DNA from: Ferdinandcohnia sp047238305
Lineage (GTDB): Bacteria; Bacillota; Bacilli; Bacillales; Bacillaceae_L
Length of the DNA: 64,000 bases
Assembly: GCF_047238305.1 (NCBI RefSeq)
Contig: NZ_JBDFMO010000001.1
Span: 620,001-684,000, forward strand
Reading direction: 5' to 3'
In this document: one piece after another, positions 40,291-48,745 of the stretch
Position numbering within the stretch: position 1 is the first letter of the stretch
Layout of the letters: each line of letters starts with the position of its first letter
Notes under the pieces: model-generated
The model's input: only the letters and a program-made list of their open reading frames with translations
Told to the model about the DNA's origin: nothing
The model's database searches: none
Position numbers and translations under genes: made by a program

Positions 40291-40668
40291 CTAAGGATCG
40301 TTTCGGAAGCGATACCCTTTAGAGGTTTTCACAATCTCTTCCTTGGGGGCGGAGGTTTCTGATAAAGATTCTTTTTTTAACAAATTACTATTCACTTTTA
40401 GATCAAGTGATTCAGACAAATCGCCCTTACTCATAATATTGTTTCCAATCATCAACTTTCCGCTTAACTCGTCAATATCAAGATTATCTAACTGAAAGGT
40501 AAGGTTCTCTAAATGATCAATTTGAACATGCTCAATCTGAATTGATTTTGCTTCACTTTCCTTTTCTTTCTGTTCTAATAACTCAATAATTCGATCTAAT
40601 TTTGTTAATAACAGAGGGTTTATTTGTTTTTGTTTTTGTTTTTTTATAAAAGAAAAGTATTTAAACAT
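40291..40668 (-). CDS. GerPC-like protein
   Basis: A 125-residue protein starting MFKYFSFIKKQKQKQINP behind an unusually long AGGGGGGG site. A predicted coiled coil (LLTKLDRIIELLEQKEKE) is followed by IEHVQIDHLENLTFQLDNLD and IDELSGKLMIGNNI. This follows the plan of GerPC: a coiled coil, then IxxIxYxFDQLxIxxLxGTLNIG. It closes the cluster of five GerP-like genes. Assignment is by motif likeness. Confidence 0.6.
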   Translation of the reverse strand: MFKYFSFIKKQKQKQINPLLLTKLDRIIELLEQKEKESEAKSIQIEHVQIDHLENLTFQLDNLDIDELSGKLMIGNNIMSKGDLSESLDLKVNSNLLKKESLSETSAPKEEIVKTSKGYRFRNDP

Positions 40669-40824
40669 ATTCCCCCCCCTATATGTAAATGGATTTGACC
40701 ATAATGACATCTATACTTGCCTTAAGCAATGTTATTATATTTATACAAACTTTATGCGTAGACATTTGCAGTTAGTATATAAATCCAAGGAGATTCGTAA
40801 AGTTCCGATTATCTTTCAGAATTA

Positions 40825-40878
40825 GAAAAAAAGGCCTCTCACCAATTCAGTGAATTGATGGAAGGCCTTCTTGATTAA
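40825..40878 (+). pseudogene. Recombinase 3'-end remnant or hairpin
   Basis: The plus strand encodes EKKASHQFSELMEGLLD-stop, the C-terminal signature seen in the other recombinase remnants of this window. The DNA is also a near palindrome (AAGGCCT...AGGCCTT) that could act as a terminator. It marks a possible left border of the accessory region. Confidence 0.5.
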
Positions 40879-40991
40879 GAGCGATTTTACTGAGGGAGAT
40901 ATTAGGTGAATTTTTCATGACAATCTATAAATTAATCATTCCACATTACACTGGCATCAGTTGAACAGTGTCAGGGCCACCGCTCGTATGA

Positions 40992-42146
40992 TTATTCTTC
41001 TTCTCGTAACAGAATGGCTTCCTTCGCCATAATTGCAAGTTCAATTGTTTCAAGGGTTTTACAATAATTATTTAAAACATCTTCATTCAAACTGACTTCT
41101 GTATGAAGATAATCCAGAACATGCCAATCCCCAAACCAATCTTCGCTCTTCGCTTCTTCATGGGGGGTATTTGGCCAGGCGTATTTTAAAGGCGGACTGT
41201 ACAACCGCTTTGCGCCCTTTCTCAACAAGCAATTCTTGACCCGTCGTTTATAAAGGGAACGGGGAAAAGATTCATTAATATCATTAAACAAATCAGGCCA
41301 ATAATCTTTCCGTGAGCCCGTGTGAGGACATTTATGTACCCATTTCAAGACCCCCGCCAAAATCTCTTCGTGCTGAAAAAGCTGGGAATACAAATCTTTC
41401 CCGATTAAAATTCTTTCGTGGAGTGAAGTGAAATGCCGTGAGGTGGCGCCAACAAGTGAAGGTTTCTCCATTATTTCCCCCGCATAGTAGGGAAAAAGAA
41501 TGTTATTCAATCGCAAAAAATCATACATTTTGAAGCTGACCGTACCGGTTACGGTTTTTTTGAAATGATTATTTTGAATTAATCTTTTTTCCAAATAGCT
41601 TTGTTCATTTATCACCATGGCAATCGCCAACGTATAGCTATCCCCGCTGCGCCAAAAATAACGCCACATCGTCTCCATGAATGTGGAAGTGTGTAAAAAA
41701 GGTAAAAGATGGAACATCTCTTGGCTACGCCTCACACTCAGGTCATAAACCCCAAATTGAGGATACACATCTTGAAAAATCAACCAACTGCCACGTTCCA
41801 AAAAGGAAAAAATGGCTTTCTGATCCCTTTCAGGAAGAAGTTTTGTAAGCAATTCTCCTTTTAAATCCGTCATGTTCCAACCGACGTTTCGCGATACCAT
41901 ATGGCCAAGAAGGGCCCAATGTATTTCAGGATACTGAAGGTAAAACTGATAATAAGCCTGCGTCCGTGTTACGTTGTTTTGGTTAAATTGTCTCGTCTTT
42001 TCTCTTATAAGGTGTATACATTTTTTATCATACTCTGATAAACGGGGTAGAGGGAAGGAAGATTTTTTTTTCATTTTTTTTTTCAATTCTTTTTTTACAT
42101 CTGATAAAGAGTCCGGCAAAATGGCATCATCCTTTTCAAAGTTCAT
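40992..42146 (-). CDS. DUF2515 protein, YppC-like
   Basis: About 384 residues from the chosen Met of MNFEKDDAILPDSLSDVKKE; other in-frame starts at 42170, 42182 or 42287 exist, but the most upstream ones overlap the divergent cyclase gene. GGGGAGG lies about 15 bp before the chosen start. The family is soluble and of unknown function; landmarks are NNVTRTQAYYQFYLQYPEIH, ALLGHMVSRNVGWNMTDLKG and KRYSPPLKYAWPNTPHEE-like segments (here RLYSPPLKYAWPN). In sporeformers this family often lies near sporulation genes. It is divergent from the cyclase across about 100 bp. Confidence 0.82.
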   Translation of the reverse strand: MNFEKDDAILPDSLSDVKKELKKKMKKKSSFPLPRLSEYDKKCIHLIREKTRQFNQNNVTRTQAYYQFYLQYPEIHWALLGHMVSRNVGWNMTDLKGELLTKLLPERDQKAIFSFLERGSWLIFQDVYPQFGVYDLSVRRSQEMFHLLPFLHTSTFMETMWRYFWRSGDSYTLAIAMVINEQSYLEKRLIQNNHFKKTVTGTVSFKMYDFLRLNNILFPYYAGEIMEKPSLVGATSRHFTSLHERILIGKDLYSQLFQHEEILAGVLKWVHKCPHTGSRKDYWPDLFNDINESFPRSLYKRRVKNCLLRKGAKRLYSPPLKYAWPNTPHEEAKSEDWFGDWHVLDYLHTEVSLNEDVLNNYCKTLETIELAIMAKEAILLREEE

Positions 42147-42246
42147 TTTGACTGTTTCAGTCCTCCCCATCAAAAGATGCATATTCAAGTTGCTCAAGTA
42201 ATATGAATACAATACAAAGATGAATTTTTTGGAGAGGATATGTAAT

Positions 42247-44151
42247 ATGAGGCATCGGGTATATAAGGAAATTAACAGAATCGCCAATCAGTTCGTCCAG
42301 GACCAATCAGAGGACGGTGCCTGGCGTTATCCTTTCGAGACCGGAATCGCAACAGACTGCAGTATGATTATCTTATTACGGACATTGGAGATAAATGATG
42401 AAGAGTTCATAAAAGAATTGGTGAAACGTATCGCCGGAAAACAGCAGGAAGATGGATCTTGGAAGCTGTTTCATGATGAGGAAAAAGGGAATCTGACATC
42501 CACCGTGGAAGCTTATTATTCTCTTCTTTATTCTGGTTACCGGGATCTAAAAGACCCAGAAATCCAAGCAGCACGAAGGTTTATTTTGGCCAACGGAGGG
42601 GCCACAGAGGTCCATATGTTTTTGAAAATCATGTTGGCCCTAACAGGACAATGTGAGTGGCCCCACTTCCCCATTAATATTGAAGTGATGCTTTTACCAG
42701 ACTCCTTTCCAATCAATCTTTTTGATCTCTCCGTGTATGGAAGAGCCAACATCATCCCTTTTTTAATCCTCGCCAATACAAATTTTCGTAGGAAAACGCC
42801 AAGATCACCCGATCTGTCCGATTTGTTTCAAAAAAGAGATGTTCGTTTTTTTACAGAGGATCAAGAAGAAGAGGTCCGCTCGGTGTTCAAATTAATTAAA
42901 CAGGGAATTCAGGCTCTGCAATACCATGGAAACCTTCGAGAATTGACATTATATCGCGCCGAAAGATATATGCTGGACCGAATCGAACCGGACGGCACCT
43001 TTTGTAATTATTTCAGCTCCACTTTTCTAATGATTTTTGCCTTACTGGCGAGAGGGTATTCAAATACACATCCGGTCATTACTCGTGCCGTGCAAGGTTT
43101 AAAAGCGATGACCTGCGGGATTGACGGAGAACTTCACTGCCAGTACACGACGGCTACGGTCTGGAATACGACTTTAATTAATTATGCTTTACAAGAATCC
43201 GGAGTTCCCTATTCATCCAACACTGTTCAAAAAGCAAATCATTACATTCTCTCCCGTCAGCATCTCAAATACGGAGATTGGGTCATTCATGAGCCGAACC
43301 TGTTACCGGGAGGTTGGGGGTTTGCAGACATGAACACGATCCATCCAGATATTGACGTCACAACAGCAGCACTGAGGGCGATACGTACTTTGGCCATAGA
43401 GCAAGTGGATTGCCGGCAAGCATGGGATCGTGGAGTAAACTGGCTCATTTCTATGCAAAACAATGACGGCGGTTGGGCGGCATTCGAAAAGAATGTGAAC
43501 AAAAAAGTATTGAACTTGTTACCGATAGAAGGCGGAAAAGATTTATTGATTGATCCGTCGACAGTTGATTTAACGGGAAGGACTTTAGAGTTCTTCGGAA
43601 ACTTTACCCATTTGGATCATCACCATCCCATGGTGAAAAGAGGGATTCGTTGGCTGTTGCGGCATCAAAATTCCGATGGTTCCTGGGTGGGGCGATGGGG
43701 CGCGTATATTTATGGCACATGGGCGGCTGTAACGGGATTGGTAGCAGTTGGAGTTTCTACGAATCATCCAGCTATTCAAAAGGCTCTAACTTGGTTGCGG
43801 AAAATTCAAAATTCCGACGGGGGATGGGGAGAATCCTGTAAAAGTGATATCCAAAATTTTTATGTGCCATTGGGCGAAAGTACCCGCACTCATACCGCTT
43901 GGGCCCTTGACACACTCATCTCTGCCGCAACTGGAGTTACACCTGAAATTGAAAACGGTGCAGCTTTTTTAGTGGATAAAAAAGAAAAAGAATGGACGAC
44001 GACTTACCCAAAAGGAAGGGGAATGGCAGGGGCCTTTTATCTCAATTATCATTGTTATGAATATATTTTTCCTTTGCTCTCCCTGGCCCATTATCAAAAA
44101 TTAGCTGGTGGGCAGCTCCTAACGGGGTTGTCACACGAAAATTTTAATTAA
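42247..44151 (+). CDS. sqhC: Squalene-hopene/sporulenol cyclase family, with altered DXDD motif
   Basis: A 634-residue class II triterpene/sesquarterpene cyclase. The start MRHRVYKEINRIANQFVQDQ has GGAGAGG 9 bp upstream. QW repeats are plentiful (DGGWAAFEKN, GSWVGRWGAYIYGTWAA, DGGWGESCKSD). In Bacillus subtilis SqhC makes sporulenol, a spore lipid, from tetraprenyl-curcumene; this is the probable role. The catalytic DXDD motif reads Asp368-Ile-Asp370-Val371: the fourth position is Val (codon GTC) instead of Asp. The middle Asp, the proton donor, is kept. This may change activity or products. It is divergent from DUF2515. Confidence 0.9.
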   Translation: MRHRVYKEINRIANQFVQDQSEDGAWRYPFETGIATDCSMIILLRTLEINDEEFIKELVKRIAGKQQEDGSWKLFHDEEKGNLTSTVEAYYSLLYSGYRDLKDPEIQAARRFILANGGATEVHMFLKIMLALTGQCEWPHFPINIEVMLLPDSFPINLFDLSVYGRANIIPFLILANTNFRRKTPRSPDLSDLFQKRDVRFFTEDQEEEVRSVFKLIKQGIQALQYHGNLRELTLYRAERYMLDRIEPDGTFCNYFSSTFLMIFALLARGYSNTHPVITRAVQGLKAMTCGIDGELHCQYTTATVWNTTLINYALQESGVPYSSNTVQKANHYILSRQHLKYGDWVIHEPNLLPGGWGFADMNTIHPDIDVTTAALRAIRTLAIEQVDCRQAWDRGVNWLISMQNNDGGWAAFEKNVNKKVLNLLPIEGGKDLLIDPSTVDLTGRTLEFFGNFTHLDHHHPMVKRGIRWLLRHQNSDGSWVGRWGAYIYGTWAAVTGLVAVGVSTNHPAIQKALTWLRKIQNSDGGWGESCKSDIQNFYVPLGESTRTHTAWALDTLISAATGVTPEIENGAAFLVDKKEKEWTTTYPKGRGMAGAFYLNYHCYEYIFPLLSLAHYQKLAGGQLLTGLSHENFN

Positions 44152-44290
44152 GGATTTGTCTATTCATAAAATCAATTGAGTGACCTTTGGCATACTTTTA
44201 TATCCTGTCCCATAAAATGAACAAACCACATCGGACGGCAGACCTTGGAGAAAAACGAAATCTTACCAACTAAAAGGAGGCAGACAAAAG

Positions 44291-44836
44291 ATGCTAGGGG
44301 CTCTCCACCAATTTTTAGATCTTAAAACATTAATTTGGTTGTTTCCTATCATATTTATTTTCCACGACTTAGAAGAGATCATAACCATTGAATCTTCCAT
44401 GGCTGCTAACAAAAACAACTATCCCAAAACTAACTTTGTTGAACGAACATTAAGAATGAGGGAGAAACTAGGTTCGACCGCTGCCCAGCTTGCTGTTTCG
44501 GCTGCATGGATTTTACTGATTATCTCATTCACTACAGTGATGACCGCTCATTTTTCATCTAACGGTGGGAGCTTTCTTTTATTTACAGCCATTCTTAATT
44601 TATTTGTTTTGCAGGCATTAATGCATATTGTTCAAACCATCATGTTCAGGGGCTACACGCCTGGCATCATAACGTCACTGTTCCTCCTTATCCCTTACTG
44701 CCTCGTTACATATTATTTTTTAGTCAAAGATGGACAGATGGACTGGCATTTACTATTTACCAGTCTTCCGGTTAGTCTCATCCTGATTCTGGTTTTCCTA
44801 GTTGGCAATCTTTTAGGCCGTTATTTTATTCGATAA
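44291..44836 (+). CDS. HXXEE-domain membrane protein
   Basis: A 181-residue membrane protein with AAAGGAGGC 12 bp before the ATG. The family motif His-Asp-Leu-Glu-Glu appears in PIIFIFHDLEEIITIE (about residues 19-34). About five membrane segments follow (near residues 65-85, 90-115, 115-140 and 155-175). The domain is thought to bind metal or act as a membrane enzyme, but its function is unknown. It lies 139 bp after the cyclase gene, on the same strand, and could be co-transcribed. Confidence 0.82.
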   Translation: MLGALHQFLDLKTLIWLFPIIFIFHDLEEIITIESSMAANKNNYPKTNFVERTLRMREKLGSTAAQLAVSAAWILLIISFTTVMTAHFSSNGGSFLLFTAILNLFVLQALMHIVQTIMFRGYTPGIITSLFLLIPYCLVTYYFLVKDGQMDWHLLFTSLPVSLILILVFLVGNLLGRYFIR

Positions 44837-44880
44837 CTGGCCCCAGACTCTTTTATAAAGTCACTTGACCTTTTCATAAT

Positions 44881-45036
44881 GCTTGTGGAAGAGCTGGAGT
44901 AGGGATTAAAGAAATACAATAGTGGCTTGGACATACAGATATTAATACGTCGATGAATATCTATGCTCATATGACCGCCAATATGGAAGAAAAGGCCTCC
45001 CATCAGTTTAGTACACTGATGAAAGACCTTCTCTAA
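44881..45036 (+). pseudogene. C-terminal remnant of a tyrosine recombinase
   Basis: The last 37 codons of an integrase survive: WLGHTDINTSMNIYAH, with the catalytic Tyr, to MEEKASHQFSTLMKDLL-stop. Upstream, EAGVGIKEIQ is readable but interrupted by an extra 2 bp and a TAG just before the Trp. The rest of the gene is missing. It sits 45 bp before the first copy of the groEL-end repeat. Confidence 0.8.
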
Positions 45037-45080
45037 ATAAAATGGTTTCAGTGAAAAAATTGAGCATTTATCTTTATTCC

Positions 45081-45285
45081 ACTTAAAAACTCCTATATAT
45101 CAAGGCTGTATGATGTTTATTACATCATGCCGCCCATAAAACGAGAGTCTGTAATATTGTTAACGTTGAGTGCAACACGTACGGTAAATCAACGTTTTGG
45201 ATATTGTTAGGTGTAACATCTTTAACGAGGATTTATCGCCTTTTATGGGATTGCGTTAGCAAAATATTAACAACTTCATAGAGTA
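45081..45285. repeat. groEL-3'-end att-like repeat, copy 1
   Basis: The minus strand reads ATGGGCGGCATGATGTAA (complement of 45120-45137), i.e. Met-Gly-Gly-Met-Met-stop, the C-terminus of Bacillus GroEL, followed by a decayed TTGATATATAGGAGTTTTT hairpin. On the right side GGTGTAACATCTTTAACGAG and GCGTTAGCAAAATATTAAC are shared with the other copies. Interpreted as an attachment-site scar of an integrated element. Confidence 0.75.
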
Positions 45286-45559
45286 ATTTAAAACAATTAT
45301 TTACAAGATGATGGTTTAGATGTCTACGTCAGTGAAAACATCTCGAACAGCTTTTTTTCCTTTGTTAGCGGGAATAATCCTAATACTCTTCATCCCATTA
45401 TTCCGTTTGTTCATTTTTCTCTACAGAAGTTATTTTTCAACTGTCCAAACCCATGTGTTTTTCATCTTGTTGAACCTTCTCTTTTTGATATAACCCACCT
45501 TGTCACAATTTTCAATCCTGTGTTCCTCAACCAATTTAGGAGAAATATACACATAGCTT
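45286..45559. other. Intergenic DNA, nothing recognised
   Basis: AT-rich sequence between repeat copy 1 and the secreted-protein gene. No frame with a ribosome site and no clear hairpin seen. Confidence 0.45.
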
Positions 45560-47056
45560 TTACTTCTTAGAATTATCGTGTTTTACCACAATTTCCTGAG
45601 ACGCAGTAACTGAGTTTCCGGCACTATCGGTTGCTCTATAAGTAATAGTATAAACACGGTCTCCACTGCCACTTCTTTCAGCACGTACTAAGAAGTTTAG
45701 ATCGGATGTCCCGAATTCAGCGCCTTGTATATCTTGAGTTGTATTTCCAGAACCTTTAGCGTGATCCGGTTGATTACTTACAATCGATACCAATTCATAT
45801 GAATCAACTCCAGATAAATTGTCGACTGCCTTGACCGAAGCATTTATTGGAACCAACTTGTGGTTTTTATTTGTGATAACAGATTGATCAAAAGAAACGG
45901 TTAATGTTGGTGCTGTTTTATCGATTTTTACCTCAATGGATTTAGTTTCTTCAACATTACCTGCGTTATCAACGCTCTTATACTCAACTGTGTTTACGCC
46001 TTCGTTTTGTAATTCGAACGCATTGGTATACTGGCTCCAATCACCATCATTTATTTTATATAATGTTTTAGCAACTCCCGATTTATCATCAGTAGCATTT
46101 AATGAAACTTTGACATCACTTGAGTACCATTCATTAGCCTTTGGTAAAGAAGATTTTAGTTCCATTTTTGTTACAGGGCTAATTTGATCGGATGGGACTA
46201 TTTTAATAGAATAATCGCTTAAATCGCGGTCCTCATAAGTGGATGTATAGCTTAAATCGCGGTATATATAAGTTAATTTTTCGTTATAATAAGCAATGGA
46301 ATTATTTTGATTATCCCATACATAGATTTTTTCTAGTTTATATTCACCTTCAGCATCATTCTTATTGACGGGGAAAGTCCCTTCATATTTTCCAGTTTTA
46401 GAGTTATAGTAGAGGCCCATAGATCTAGTACCCCCGTTCGGAAAACGATAGCTCACGTCTACAGATTTAACCCCTGATAAATCGTCTGTTATATCTGCCG
46501 ACATCTTAACATGATTACCAACGAAAGCCTCTTTAGCTGAAACTGTAAAACTATTTACTGTTGGCGGTGTAACGTCTGAATTGGTTCCATATACATGGAT
46601 ATCATAGTCGCTTAAATCGCGGCTTTCAGAATTATAATCACTGAAGGGGGATGTTTGGTTTATATATTCATAGTCATTCCTTTGATTATCCCATACAGAG
46701 ATGGTACTTATTTTCCATTTACCTTCAGCATCATACTGACCGACGTTGAAATTCCCTTCATATTTTCCAGTTGCAGAGTTATAATAGAGGCTAACAAGTT
46801 TACCACCCGTGTCTTTCGGATTATCATAAAACACCCTTACAGATTTAACCCCCGATAAATCATCTGTCACATCTGCCGATATCTTAACTTGGTCATCAAC
46901 CGTGGCCTCTTTAGCTGAAACTGCAAAACTATTTAATGTCGGTGGTGTACGATCCCCTTGCGCAAAGACTGTTGATGTTGGAGATACTAATGATACTACC
47001 ATCAATAAAACCATTGCTTGTGCAAAAAAACGTTTCTTCAAAACTATCATGATCAA
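45560..47056 (-). CDS. Secreted protein with repeated Ig-like/OmpL47-type domains
   Basis: A 498-residue exported protein. A Sec signal peptide (about residues 3-33, cleaved near STVFAQG) is followed by two similar modules of about 130 residues: TPPTLNSFAVSAKEATVDDQ and TPPTVNSFTVSAKEAFVGNH, each with DDLSGVKSV and a YNS-(A/K)-TGKYEG strand. Then comes an OmpL47-type domain (SLNATDDKSGVAKTLYKIND, NAGNVEETKS) and a last module with TYRATDSAGNSVTAS. There is no LPXTG or transmembrane anchor. Start: TTG at 47056 has AGGAG at ideal distance; ATG at 47050 is the alternative. The function is probably adhesion or cell-surface binding, by inference. Confidence 0.82.
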   Translation of the reverse strand: MIMIVLKKRFFAQAMVLLMVVSLVSPTSTVFAQGDRTPPTLNSFAVSAKEATVDDQVKISADVTDDLSGVKSVRVFYDNPKDTGGKLVSLYYNSATGKYEGNFNVGQYDAEGKWKISTISVWDNQRNDYEYINQTSPFSDYNSESRDLSDYDIHVYGTNSDVTPPTVNSFTVSAKEAFVGNHVKMSADITDDLSGVKSVDVSYRFPNGGTRSMGLYYNSKTGKYEGTFPVNKNDAEGEYKLEKIYVWDNQNNSIAYYNEKLTYIYRDLSYTSTYEDRDLSDYSIKIVPSDQISPVTKMELKSSLPKANEWYSSDVKVSLNATDDKSGVAKTLYKINDGDWSQYTNAFELQNEGVNTVEYKSVDNAGNVEETKSIEVKIDKTAPTLTVSFDQSVITNKNHKLVPINASVKAVDNLSGVDSYELVSIVSNQPDHAKGSGNTTQDIQGAEFGTSDLNFLVRAERSGSGDRVYTITYRATDSAGNSVTASQEIVVKHDNSKK

Positions 47057-47386
47057 ACCATCTCTCCTCTATATTACGATTTCATTATCTAATCAAATAA
47101 CACATCTACACCTTTTTACTTTGGTATTATATTATATAAGAATAGTAGAATGTATAAATCAACGGAAAATGGTAGATTAGACTTAGATTTGGGACGTGGG
47201 ATAAGTCCGTTGACCCGCCATATACTTCTAAAATTAAATCTTCGATTGCAGTATTGGATAATTTCATCGTTTTAGGTGTCTGTGCATTGAGAACAAAAGG
47301 TAGAGAAAAATATATTCGTATCTTAACAAGGGCCCAGAGCCATATAGCTCTGCACCCTTTTTTCGTGCCTATATTTTTTAAAATAA
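47057..47386. other. Intergenic region with a plus-strand terminator
   Basis: Upstream region of the secreted-protein gene, then a hairpin (AGGGCCCAGAGC / GCTCTGCACCCTTTTTT) at 47328-47363 that can end transcripts running into the recombinase remnant. No gene seen. Confidence 0.55.
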
Positions 47387-48013
47387 GGGCTAATTCAACA
47401 GCCTGCAGCCAAGAATCATGGTCTTGAACATGATAACTTGATGTTTCTTATCCTTTCGTACACAGGAATCAGAGTTGGCGAATTGGTTGCCCTCAAATGG
47501 AAGGGTGTGGACTTTAGGAATAATACGATCAGCATTAACAAAACATATTACAATCCTAATAACAATACTCTTAAATATCAGCTAGTCACCCCAAAGACGA
47601 GAAAATCACGACGTAAAATCATTGTCGATGAAGAGGTGATAAACGCTTTAAGGGAACATAAAAAAGTTCAAGAGGAAGTCATTAAGCGATTAGGGAAAGC
47701 TTACTATAACAAAGACTTTATCTTTGCCAAAATGGAACGGCAATTTGGTTATCCTATTGTCATTAAGACCGTTCAAAACAGAATGGCGAGGCTACTTAGG
47801 ATTGCAGAACTATATTATGAGTTAACACCACATTCATTATGGCATACTCATACGTCACTTCTTGCCGAAACTGGTGTCTCTCTTGAACAAATCATGGATA
47901 GACTAGGCCATTCCGATGATCAAATCACAAAAAATGTGTAACTCCATGTAACCCAAGAAATGAAAAAAGAAGCTTCCCACAAGTTTGCTCAACTCATGAG
48001 AAGCCTCCGCTAA
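47387..48013 (+). pseudogene. Tyrosine recombinase (integrase), truncated and inactivated
   Basis: The C-terminal catalytic half of a phage-type integrase: YTGIRVGELVALKWKGVDF holds the first catalytic Arg. Two active-site lesions are visible. The HxxR motif reads HSLWHTH (Trp codon TGG at 47840-47842 where CGG is expected). The nucleophile Tyr of the expected 'VYLHVTQEMKK' is a TAA stop at 47939-47941; the original frame continues to RSLR-stop at 48013. The N-terminal arm and core-binding domains are missing. It directly precedes repeat copy 2. Confidence 0.88.
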
Positions 48014-48042
48014 AAACATCATGTTAACAAAATGTTAACATC

Positions 48043-48250
48043 ACACTCTCATCTTACTTAAAAACCCTTATATATCAAGGGGTGAAGCGGCTTATTATAT
48101 CATGCCGCCCGTAAGGTGAGAGTGTGTAATATCATTAACGATGAGTATGAAAAGTACGGGATATCAGGGTTTTAAGAAATCTGAGGTGTAACATCTTTAA
48201 CGAGAATTTACCGTTTTTCATGAGATTGCGTTAGCAAAATGTTAGCAATT
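48043..48250. repeat. groEL-3'-end att-like repeat, copy 2
   Basis: Minus strand: GGGCGGCATGATATAA (one change from copy 4), then CCCTTGATATATAAGGG with a TTTTT tail, the likely groEL terminator. The core is enclosed by a 16-bp inverted repeat, CACACTCTCATCTTAC and GTAAGGTGAGAGTGTG (one mismatch). GTTAGCAAAATGTTAGC-type direct repeats on the right resemble integrase arm sites. Confidence 0.78.
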
Positions 48251-48745
48251 TCAAGCAGATATTCTGAAACAGTTGTTCACACACTCCGCATGACTGGTGT
48301 ATTGATTGTAGAAATCCAATTCATTATGGATGTAGCTAAGTTCACCTTCATATACTTTTTAAAATCTAATGTTTGCAATTATTACGCTTTATTATTCAAC
48401 AAAACATTAAAAAAATCGCTCCTAATTGAACTAGGAAGCTCTGAACTGGCGGCAGGTCAAGAGAACGTAATACAATAATTGCTTTATTTTAAAACCCCAT
48501 TAAATTTTATAAAACTGTAAGACTGAAGCCAACCAAAGTTTTTAAGATTTAATCCTTTTTATGGTTATTGAGGTACAAGAAATTTTAACAATAGGGCTAT
48601 CCTGTTTTTTGCTGTAAAAATTAAAAAAGCTCAATCAAAATCTCCAACTAGGAAATGGATAATCTCCTTATTTTCACCAGTCCAATCCTTGAAGTATTCA
48701 AATTCACTTGAATTAATTCCAAAATGTTCATTACTCCTGGCTATC
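48251..48745. other. Intergenic region downstream of the TOMM operon
   Basis: About 500 bp with no convincing gene or strong terminator. A plus-strand frame of 79 codons starts inside the repeat and has no ribosome site, so I leave it out. Confidence 0.5.

Noticed and set aside
48239..48478. A 79-codon plus-strand gene
   Set aside because: It starts inside the att-like repeat, lacks a ribosome-binding site and resembles nothing known.
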